Shown in pieces: positions 42,834-50,513 of a DNA stretch of 64,000 bases; the stretch's first letter is position 1; the number at the start of each line of letters is the position of its first letter. The position numbers and the translations under genes are program-made. Source of the stretch: Paenibacillus sp. HGH0039 (GTDB lineage: Bacteria > Bacillota > Bacilli > Paenibacillales > NBRC-103111); the NCBI RefSeq assembly GCF_000411255.1, contig NZ_KE150413.1, positions 2,084,580 to 2,148,579 of the forward strand, given 5' to 3'. The notes beneath the pieces were generated by a model that was given only the letters and a program-made list of their open reading frames with translations, searched no databases and had not been told where the DNA came from.

Positions 42834-44117
42834 ATGAGATTCAGAGATTTTCACCCCAATGTAAAAATCCGGATAACGATGCACTTTGTGACGGGCATCC
42901 TAAGCGGTATGGTTCTGCCGTTCATGGCGGTTTACTTCGCTAAAACGCTCGGAACGACGACCGCCGGATTAGCGGTCATGGGCAACATTATCGCGGGAGT
43001 CGCCGCGACGTTTATCGGCGGATATTACGCGGACCGCATCGGACGCAAGAAGCTGATGCTGATCAGCGAGCTTGTCTGTACCGCGGCTTACGCGGTGATG
43101 GCGGCCGCGAATTCGCCCTGGTACCAGTCGCCGTACCTGACCCTGGCGATGACCCTTGTCATCGGAGCGGGCTGGGGACTGAGCAAGCCCGCCGCGGACG
43201 CTATGCTGATCGACGTGACCGAGCCCGGCGCCCGTAAATTTATGTACCGCATTACCTACTGGCTGAATAACTTGTCGATCTCGATCGCGGGCATTATCGG
43301 GGCGTTCCTGTTCAGCTCGTACTTGTTCGAACTGCTGCTCGGGGTATCGGCGGTTACGTTTATCTCTTACCTCGTTACCCTGATCTGGTTGTCTGAAACG
43401 CTCCAGCCGGCGGCTGGGCACGCAGAGCAGGAAGGCGTCCCGAAAACCGGCGGACCTTTTCATATTCTGAAAAGCTATGGAGAGGTATTCCGGGACCGGA
43501 CATTTATGGTTTACGTCCTGGCCAGCCTCCTCTTGGTTTCGGTGGAGTTTAATTTGACCGAGTACATTGGAATCCGCCTGGAGAGGGACATTCACGGAGC
43601 CGTTCTGCTGCCGAGCATGACGAGTTTGAACGGTCTTGAGCTTCTGGGCATTCTGAGGACCGAGAATACGTTCGCCATCGTTGTCCTATCGCTTTTTACC
43701 GGTTATCTGCTCAAAAAATACGGAGGCACCCGCACGATGTTCGTCGGCCTCTTCCTGAACATTGCGGGCTACAGCTACCTGGCCATGGGCAATCACCCTT
43801 GGGCTCTCCTTGTCCTGATGCTGATCGCCACCATCGGCGAACTGATCTATGTTCCGATTAAGCAGGCGTTCCTCGTGAACATCGTTCCGGACCATGCGCG
43901 CAGTTCGTATATGGCGGTCAACGGAATGCTGTACAGCGGCGCCCATTTCATCTGCGCCATCAATGTCGTGATCGGCGGGTTCCTGCCCGCGTGGGGAATG
44001 GCCCTGGTGCTCTTCGCGACAGGCCTGACGGGCCTGCTGCTTCTGGGCTCCATCCTTCCGAAGCTTGCGCCAGCCCCGAATACGGCCGCCAAAAGCAAAG
44101 TCGCCTCCGCACTTTGA
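42834..44117 (+). CDS. MFS transporter (YttB/MdtH-like)
   Basis: A 427-residue transporter with 12 predicted membrane helices. MFS motif A is GGYYADRIGRKKLM; helix 4-5 region GAGWGLSKPAADAMLIDVTEPGARKFMYRITYWLNNLSISIAGIIG is characteristic of the MdtH/YttB group of drug exporters. A gap of charged residues (HAEQEGVPKTGGP) separates the halves. ATG at 42834 is preceded by GAGGAAAC, a weak site. It is followed by two tiny frames and a strong terminator. The substrate is unknown. Confidence 0.85.
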   Translation: MRFRDFHPNVKIRITMHFVTGILSGMVLPFMAVYFAKTLGTTTAGLAVMGNIIAGVAATFIGGYYADRIGRKKLMLISELVCTAAYAVMAAANSPWYQSPYLTLAMTLVIGAGWGLSKPAADAMLIDVTEPGARKFMYRITYWLNNLSISIAGIIGAFLFSSYLFELLLGVSAVTFISYLVTLIWLSETLQPAAGHAEQEGVPKTGGPFHILKSYGEVFRDRTFMVYVLASLLLVSVEFNLTEYIGIRLERDIHGAVLLPSMTSLNGLELLGILRTENTFAIVVLSLFTGYLLKKYGGTRTMFVGLFLNIAGYSYLAMGNHPWALLVLMLIATIGELIYVPIKQAFLVNIVPDHARSSYMAVNGMLYSGAHFICAINVVIGGFLPAWGMALVLFATGLTGLLLLGSILPKLAPAPNTAAKSKVASAL

Positions 44118-44164
44118 GAGGGAGAAGATGAAAGAGAGCGGCTGGATTTAGAAGGAATGAAAAC

Positions 44165-44206
44165 ATGAAGACGAATAAAATCCTGAAACAGATCAGCTAC
44201 ATGTAA
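44165..44206 (+). CDS. Possible 13-residue peptide
   Basis: The frame encodes MKTNKILKQISYM and has AAGGA eight bases upstream of the ATG. It is basic and amphipathic, between the MFS stop and a strong terminator. Seven-codon ORF MKESGWI lies just before it (44128). The good ribosome binding site is the only support; it could be a peptide that modulates termination, or chance. Confidence 0.35.
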   Translation: MKTNKILKQISYM

Positions 44207-44215
44207 AGCTGCAGA

Positions 44216-44252
44216 AAGCGTCGTGCGGAGTGTTCCGCACGGCGCTTTTTTA
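44216..44252 (+). terminator. Terminator of the MFS transcript
   Basis: AGCGTCGTGCGGA pairs with TCCGCACGGCGCT (one wobble) around GTGT, followed by six T. Confidence 0.9.
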
Positions 44253-44339
44253 AATTTTTTTCCAGTGGTCGAGCTTTGTCGAAGCAAATCGGCGGAGAGC
44301 GGAGCATAAGTTACCTATAGCGGAAAGGAGGGATACGGG

Positions 44340-47300
44340 ATGCCTTTTATAAACAGATACTCGACTACCACCAACGGAGCCATCACGTTTACGGGCAATA
44401 CGCTCGGCCTCAGCAAACAGAATAACGCAAACGCGCCGGAAACGGCCCGCTCCATCGGCACGTTCACTACGGTCAATACAAGTCTGCAAGACGACACCTA
44501 CCCGCTCGGGACCACGTCCGATCACCGGCTGAATTCTTCTTCGGCCATCCTCGTCCTGCCTTCCCAGAGCACCGTTTTGTATGCGGAGCTGATTTGGGGA
44601 GGGAGTTGCAACCTGGGCGGGGAGAACGTGAGCAGCGCGCTCAATAATACGGTATCGCTCACGAACAGCGCCGGTGTTTTTACGGTTACGCCCGATACGG
44701 CTGCGCCCAGCGTGAATACATCTCACTACTTTTATGTAAGGTCCGCCAATGTGACGAGTCTTGTCCGGGCGGGCGGAGGCGGGACCTATACGGTCGGTAA
44801 AGTTCCGGGTACGCAGGGAGACAGTGAGAACAGCATCAATCATGCGGGCTGGACGCTCGCCGTCATTTATCAGAATGCGACGCTTCCCTCGCGGAACATG
44901 ACCATTTTCGTCGGCAATGAAAGGATGGACACCCCTTCAAGCACGAACTCGGCCGTCGTAAGCGGATTTTCCACCCCGACAAGCGGTCCGCTCAGCGGGA
45001 GGCTGTTCGTCAGCGCCCAGGAAGGGGGTTCTCCGCTTACGGGCGACCGGATGCAGTTCGGGCCGACGGCCGCCGATCTTGCGCCGGTCTACGGGCCGAA
45101 CAATCACGTGAGCACCATTTCTTGCTCGCAGATCAATAACGACAGCGGCCTGCTAGACACGACAGGGACGTTCGTGGACCGGAATTATCCTACGGGTTCC
45201 GTCATATCCGGCGGCCGTCAGGGATGGGACGTCACGAATGTGGACGTATCGTCCAAACTGATCAATTCGCAGACGTCCGCCAACATCCGGGGAACGACGT
45301 ACGGCGACGTGTATCTGATCAATGCGCTTGCCCTTCAGGTGAACATCAACGCTCCGGTCATTAGCGTAACGAAGGAATCCAACAAGACGACCGCTTACAT
45401 TAATGAGGCAATCACGTATAAAGTTACGATCTCGAACTCCGGCAACGCCACGGCCAATACGCTTACGCTCACGCACCAGCAGCCGGCGGGCACGACTTTT
45501 ATTGCGGGAAGCGTGACTGTCAACGGCACGGCTCAAGCCTCGGCAAATCCCTACACGGGAATTTCCCTCGGAAATTTGGCGAACAGCCAGTCGATCGTCG
45601 TCCAATTTCAAAGCCGGGTCACGTCGCGTCCTGCCTCCCCGGCGCAGTTCGCCGATCAGGCGACGGTCACTTACCAGTTCCAGAGTGTAACCGGAGGGAC
45701 GGTTTTCAACGGTACGGCCGCCTCTTCCGTTGTGACCGTTGCGGCCGGGAATTACCCGCCGATTGCTTCCGACGTAACGGGCACAATCGCCGAGGATACG
45801 TCCTTTACGGGACAAATTCCGGCCTCGGATCCCGAATCCGCGGTTTTGTCTTATTCCGTCGCAAGCCTGCCCGCACACGGGACGGCTGCGCTTAACGCCA
45901 ACGGCTCGTTTACCTACGTGCCTGATCTGAATTTCAACGGGACGGATTCTTTCTCCGTTACGGTCAGCGACGGCAGCGGAGGGACGGCAAACTCGTTAGT
46001 CACCATCCGGGTCACACCGGTGAACGATCCGTCGGCTGCCCAGAATGTATCGTTTACTACGCTGGAGGATACGTCGCTGAGCGGAAAAGTAACGGCGACC
46101 GATGTGGACGGCGATTCGCTGACGTTCAGCCTGGCCGTTCCCCCCGCGCACGGGACGGTTGTATTCGGTCCGACAGGGGTGTTCAAGTATACGCCCAGCC
46201 CGAATTACAACGGGACCGACGGTTTCACCTATTCGGTCAGCGACGGAAACGGAGGCACTGCCACGGCTTCCGTAACCATTACGGTTACGCCGGTGAATGA
46301 TCCTCCGGTCACCTCCAATGTGAATTTGACGACGGCGGAGGATACGCCTGTCACCGGTGCCGTTCCCCCGACGGACGTGGACGGAGACGGTCTGACGTAT
46401 ACGCTGGCGTCTCCCGTTACGAACGGAAGCGTCACGCTGAACGCGGACGGAACGTACGTGTATGCGCCCGGTCTTCATTTTAACGGCACGGACTCTTTTG
46501 CCGTCAGAGTAAGCGACGGGAAAGGCGGTACGGCCGTTTCCAACGTCACGATTACGGTGACGCCCGTCAACGACCCGCCGGTCGCCTCGGGAGGAAGTGT
46601 CGTCACGCCGGAAGACACTCCGGTCAGCGGAAAAATTAACGCAAGCGATGCGGACGGCGACGCGCTGGGCTATGCGCTGGGCACCGCGCCGCTCAACGGT
46701 ACAGTCGTGCTGGCAGCGGACGGGAGCTATACGTACACGCCGCTTGCGAACTTTAACGGCACCGACAGCTTCACGGTGACCGTCAGCGACGGCAACGGCG
46801 GTGCGGCCATTTCTCATATCGTCGTCACGGTAACTCCGGTCAACGATCTGCCCGCGGAGCAGGACAAGAACGTCGTTTCTCCGGAGGATACACCGGTATC
46901 GGGCCGGGTCTTCGCGTCGGATGTGGACGGGGACGCGCTCACCTTCGCCCCGGGTGCTCCGCCCGCCAACGGCACGGTGGTCGTAGCGTCCGACGGGGGC
47001 TATACGTACACGCCTGCGCCCGATTATAACGGGACGGATTCTTTCACCGTTACCGTCAGTGACGGAAACGGCGGAACCGATTCCGCGGCGGCGACGGTAA
47101 CGGTGACTCCGGTCAACGACCCGCCTGTCACTTCGGATGTTGCGCTGACTACCACGGAGGATACGCCGGTAAGCGGTCTGGTGGCCGCAACGGATGCGGA
47201 CGGTGATTCGTTGACCTACACGTTGAGGGCACCGGCATCGAACGGCACCGTCTCCTTGAATCCCGACGGAACGTTTACTTATGTTCCGGCGCTTAATTTC

Positions 47301-49892
47301 AACGGAAACGACTCGTTCGCCGTCGAGGTAAGTGACGGCCGAGGAGGGACGGCCGTTTCCAATGTGATCTTGACGGTGACTCCGGTCAACGATCCGCCGG
47401 TCGTGTTCGACGAACAATGCTTCACGACGGAGGATACGCCCGTAACGTGCCAGATCATAGCTTCGGATGTGGACGGCGATGCGCCGACCTACGCGCTGGG
47501 CACGCCTCCGGTGAGCGGAACGGCAGTCGTGACGGCGGACGGCACCTACACGTATACGCCGAATCCCGACTTTTACGGGGGCGACAGCTTCACCGTGACG
47601 GTGAGTGACGGCAACGGAGGAACGGCGACAGAGACGGCAACAGTGAACGTGGCGCCGGTGAACGACGCGCCGGTAACGGCCGATTTGGTACTGACAACGC
47701 CCGAGGATACTGCGGCATCCGGACAGATTGCGGCGACTGATGCGGACGGCGACGCGCTGACGTTCACGCTGCGGACACAGCCGACGCGCGGCAGCGTGAT
47801 CCTGAATCCGGACGGGACGTTCAAGTATACGCCGATTCCGGATTTCAACGGAACGGATTCGTTCACGGTCCTGGTCGATGACAGTAACGGCGGGACGGCG
47901 GTCGCGAATGTAACGGTGACGGTGACGCCGGTCAACGACCCGCCGGTGGCCGCCGATGTGGCCGATGTGACGCCGGAAGACACCCCGGTGAGCGGTCAGA
48001 TCCCGGCGACCGATGTGGACGGCGACGCGCTGACGTTTGCGCTGGGCACGCCGCCGGTGAACGGCACGGCGGTCGTGACGGTGGCAGGCGGGTACACGTA
48101 CACGCCGAACCCGGACTTCAACGGCACCGACAGCTTCACCGTAACGGTGAGCGACGGAAAAGGTGGGACGGCGACGTTAACCGTGACGGTAACGGTTACG
48201 CCGGTCAACGACGCGCCGGTGACGGCGGATCTGGCGCTGCCGACGCCGGAGGATACGCCCCTTGCCGGTGCGGTAACCGCCACGGATGCGGACGGCGATG
48301 CGCTGACGTATCTGCTCGGCACATTTCCGACCCACGGTACGGCGGCGGTGGCGGCAGACGGCACGTTCACCTATACGCCGAATGCGGATTTCAACGGGAT
48401 CGACAGTTTTACCGTAACCGTCCATGACGGAGCGGGAGGAACGGACAGCGCGGTCGTGACCGTAACGGTCGTACCGGTTAACGATGCTCCTATTCTGGGT
48501 ACGGTGAACGAGACGACTGTCGAAGATACCGTTCTTAACGGCCAAATTACGGCAGCCGATCCGGAAGGCGATCCCGTCACTTATGCCCTTGCCGCACAGG
48601 CGGCTAACGGGACTGCCGCCGTTAATGCCGACGGATCGTACACGTATACGCCGAATCTCAATTTTAACGGCCTGGACTTTTTCGTGGTCACCGCATCGGA
48701 TGGTCAGGGCGGAGTCGCATCGGCTGTCGTAAACATAACGGTCACGCCTGTTAACGATCCGCCTTTTGCAGCTCCGCTGGCCCTTTCGACACCGGAAAAT
48801 ACGCCTGTATCCGGCCGGATATCGGCGTATGATCGGGAAGGCGATCCGATTGTGCACACCGTCAATACGGAGCCCGGCAACGGTACGGTGATTTTAAATG
48901 CGGACGGGAGTTTTATTTATACTCCCGCTCAGGATTTTAACGGGACGGACGGTTTTGCAATCCGCGTGAGCGATGACCGTGGAGCCGGCTTCGTCTCGGA
49001 CGTGACGGTTACGGTGCTGCCTGTCAACGATCCGCCTCGGGTCCGCAATGTATCCCAATCCACGTTCGTGAATCAGACCGTTAGCGGTTCGATCGATGCG
49101 GACGATATCGACAATGATGTCCTGACCTACTCGCTGGACACCCCTCCCGCAAACGGTACGGCGACGGCAGGACCCGGAAATACGTACACGTATGTGCCGA
49201 ATCCAACCTTTACGGGAACCGATTCTTTCCAAGTCAGAGTCACCGACGAGTCGGGCGCTTCGGCGATGGCGGCAATTACCGTCGAAGTGTCGCCGGTTTT
49301 CACGGGTTCATCCATCGAAACCACTTTAATGACGCTGCAAAATACGCCTCTTACCAGCATAGTCCCGCTCGTACCGGAAGTTTCAGCGGTCTATCGGTTG
49401 AGCACACCGCCTTCAAACGGTTCGGTATCGGTAAATGCCGATAGAAGCTTCACGTATGTTCCTAATCAAAATTTCACGGGCAGCGATTCGTTTGTCCTCA
49501 CGGAGTCAGGCACTTTGCAGACGGTTCTCGTTAAAGTTGTCGTCTTGCCGGCGAACCAAGCTCCGCTCGTCGGCAATGTCCAAAGCTCAACGACAAGGAA
49601 TGCGCCGGTTTCAGGAACGATTACCGCGACCGATCCGGAAGGGCAATCGCTCTTTTATAACCTGAATACCTTGCCTCTTAACGGGACGGCATCGGTCCGT
49701 ACGGACGGGACGTTCACCTATACGCCCAGCCGCAACTTCGCGGGGACGGATTCCTTTACGGTCGGCGTAACGGACGCGGGTGGAGCTGTCAGTATAGCGC
49801 TGATTGTTATAACGGTCGAAAGGAAGGATGACGGAGTTGGTAACGCAGAGCCTGTCCCCGATACACTGACGGCACGAAGCGAGACCTTATGA
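44340..49892 (+). CDS. Giant DUF11/tandem cadherin-like repeat protein, 1850 aa
   Basis: Residues 1-335 form a family I know from Bacillus repeat proteins: it starts with RYSTTTNGAITFTGNTLGLSK and has AILVLPSQSTVLYAELIWGG. Residues about 338-465 are a DUF11-like Ig domain (VTKESNKTTAYINEAITYKVTISNSGNATA). From about 471 there are 15 tandem repeats of about 91 residues with the pattern EDTPVSGxxxATDxDGDxLTYxL..NGTVxxxxDGTYTYTPxxxFNGTDSFTVTVSDGxGGTA...VTVTPVND, i.e. tandem-95/cadherin-like Ig domains. No signal peptide, membrane anchor or sortase motif is visible, so export route is unclear. A sixteenth repeat continues in another frame at 49889. ATG follows AAAGGAGG. Confidence 0.85.
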   Translation: MPFINRYSTTTNGAITFTGNTLGLSKQNNANAPETARSIGTFTTVNTSLQDDTYPLGTTSDHRLNSSSAILVLPSQSTVLYAELIWGGSCNLGGENVSSALNNTVSLTNSAGVFTVTPDTAAPSVNTSHYFYVRSANVTSLVRAGGGGTYTVGKVPGTQGDSENSINHAGWTLAVIYQNATLPSRNMTIFVGNERMDTPSSTNSAVVSGFSTPTSGPLSGRLFVSAQEGGSPLTGDRMQFGPTAADLAPVYGPNNHVSTISCSQINNDSGLLDTTGTFVDRNYPTGSVISGGRQGWDVTNVDVSSKLINSQTSANIRGTTYGDVYLINALALQVNINAPVISVTKESNKTTAYINEAITYKVTISNSGNATANTLTLTHQQPAGTTFIAGSVTVNGTAQASANPYTGISLGNLANSQSIVVQFQSRVTSRPASPAQFADQATVTYQFQSVTGGTVFNGTAASSVVTVAAGNYPPIASDVTGTIAEDTSFTGQIPASDPESAVLSYSVASLPAHGTAALNANGSFTYVPDLNFNGTDSFSVTVSDGSGGTANSLVTIRVTPVNDPSAAQNVSFTTLEDTSLSGKVTATDVDGDSLTFSLAVPPAHGTVVFGPTGVFKYTPSPNYNGTDGFTYSVSDGNGGTATASVTITVTPVNDPPVTSNVNLTTAEDTPVTGAVPPTDVDGDGLTYTLASPVTNGSVTLNADGTYVYAPGLHFNGTDSFAVRVSDGKGGTAVSNVTITVTPVNDPPVASGGSVVTPEDTPVSGKINASDADGDALGYALGTAPLNGTVVLAADGSYTYTPLANFNGTDSFTVTVSDGNGGAAISHIVVTVTPVNDLPAEQDKNVVSPEDTPVSGRVFASDVDGDALTFAPGAPPANGTVVVASDGGYTYTPAPDYNGTDSFTVTVSDGNGGTDSAAATVTVTPVNDPPVTSDVALTTTEDTPVSGLVAATDADGDSLTYTLRAPASNGTVSLNPDGTFTYVPALNFNGNDSFAVEVSDGRGGTAVSNVILTVTPVNDPPVVFDEQCFTTEDTPVTCQIIASDVDGDAPTYALGTPPVSGTAVVTADGTYTYTPNPDFYGGDSFTVTVSDGNGGTATETATVNVAPVNDAPVTADLVLTTPEDTAASGQIAATDADGDALTFTLRTQPTRGSVILNPDGTFKYTPIPDFNGTDSFTVLVDDSNGGTAVANVTVTVTPVNDPPVAADVADVTPEDTPVSGQIPATDVDGDALTFALGTPPVNGTAVVTVAGGYTYTPNPDFNGTDSFTVTVSDGKGGTATLTVTVTVTPVNDAPVTADLALPTPEDTPLAGAVTATDADGDALTYLLGTFPTHGTAAVAADGTFTYTPNADFNGIDSFTVTVHDGAGGTDSAVVTVTVVPVNDAPILGTVNETTVEDTVLNGQITAADPEGDPVTYALAAQAANGTAAVNADGSYTYTPNLNFNGLDFFVVTASDGQGGVASAVVNITVTPVNDPPFAAPLALSTPENTPVSGRISAYDREGDPIVHTVNTEPGNGTVILNADGSFIYTPAQDFNGTDGFAIRVSDDRGAGFVSDVTVTVLPVNDPPRVRNVSQSTFVNQTVSGSIDADDIDNDVLTYSLDTPPANGTATAGPGNTYTYVPNPTFTGTDSFQVRVTDESGASAMAAITVEVSPVFTGSSIETTLMTLQNTPLTSIVPLVPEVSAVYRLSTPPSNGSVSVNADRSFTYVPNQNFTGSDSFVLTESGTLQTVLVKVVVLPANQAPLVGNVQSSTTRNAPVSGTITATDPEGQSLFYNLNTLPLNGTASVRTDGTFTYTPSRNFAGTDSFTVGVTDAGGAVSIALIVITVERKDDGVGNAEPVPDTLTARSETL
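45750..49850 (+). repeat. Fifteen tandem 273-bp repeats coding for Ig/cadherin-like domains
   Basis: About 15 units of about 273 bp (91 codons). Each ends with ACGCCGGTxAACGAT-type DNA coding TPVND. Units 8-10 are more similar in DNA than the outer units, and units 13-15 are the most diverged, which fits expansion from the middle. Recombination between units could vary the length. Confidence 0.8.
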
Positions 49893-50140
49893 ATGAGGTG
49901 CATACGCCGATTCAGGGCAGAGTGCGGGCGTTGAGAAGGCTGGGGCTGCCGCTGACCTATTCGTTGAAACAATCCGCCGGATCCGGAAAATCCACGGTAA
50001 GCGCGGACGGGATATGGATCTACGCTCCTGTCTCAAACTTTACGGGAATAGATTTCTTCACGATTGAGCTCGCCAACTTCCGCGGGGACCGTACCGAAGC
50101 CGTTATTCCTGTTATTGTGGAACCGCTGGTCGAGGAATAG
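49889..50140 (+). pseudogene. Split-off sixteenth repeat of the giant protein (frameshift or coupled ORF)
   Basis: An 83-codon frame overlaps the end of the giant gene by ATGA (49889-49892). Its product (TPIQGRV, LPLTYSL, STVSADGIWIYAPVSNFTGIDFFTIEL, VIPVIVEP) aligns with a repeat unit minus its first ~15 residues, and those residues (AEPVPDTLTARSETL) are found in the end of the big frame. A frame change at this point would give one continuous repeat. It may be a real frameshift mutation, programmed frameshifting, a sequence error or translational coupling. There is no separate good ribosome binding site. Confidence 0.6.
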
Positions 50141-50513
50141 AGGAGGAGGCGGGCCGCGTACAAGGCGTTCACTCCAAGGGGACGACGGGTTCGTCCTCTT
50201 TTTTGTGCAATCGGGCGAATGGACGGGAAGCGGTCATTTGGTTTATGCTGTGAAAAGAACTTCCGGTCATTTGCTTTGCCGGATTGAACCGGGTATAAGG
50301 ACCGGCCGCCAACGGAGCGGTTCTTTTGTGTTTTTGAAAAAAACGATCCGGCGCAAACCTGCAAGCTCGGCAGTAAACAGGATCGGCCCGGGATTCGGCT
50401 GCGAATGACCGATCAGGCGAATAAAGGTTTTGCCTGCAGGATGAACGACGGGGCATTGCATGATTAAGAAAAGCAAACGTTGACTTTTGATGAATTAAAC
50501 GGGGGATACAGAT
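50141..50513. other. Intergenic region before hrpB
   Basis: A terminator lies at 50177-50205. Then CGGTCATTTG occurs twice (about 50236 and 50265), and a hairpin with a T-rich tail lies near 50302-50340. A TTGACT occurs at about 50481. No gene was seen. Confidence 0.4.
50177..50205 (+). terminator. Terminator of the giant repeat gene
   Basis: GGGGACGA pairs with TCGTCCTC (one wobble) around CGGGT, followed by six T. Confidence 0.8.

Noticed and set aside
45996-47417. Long minus-strand frame opposite the giant repeat gene
   Set aside because: It merely mirrors the DNA repeats and shows no domain of its own.
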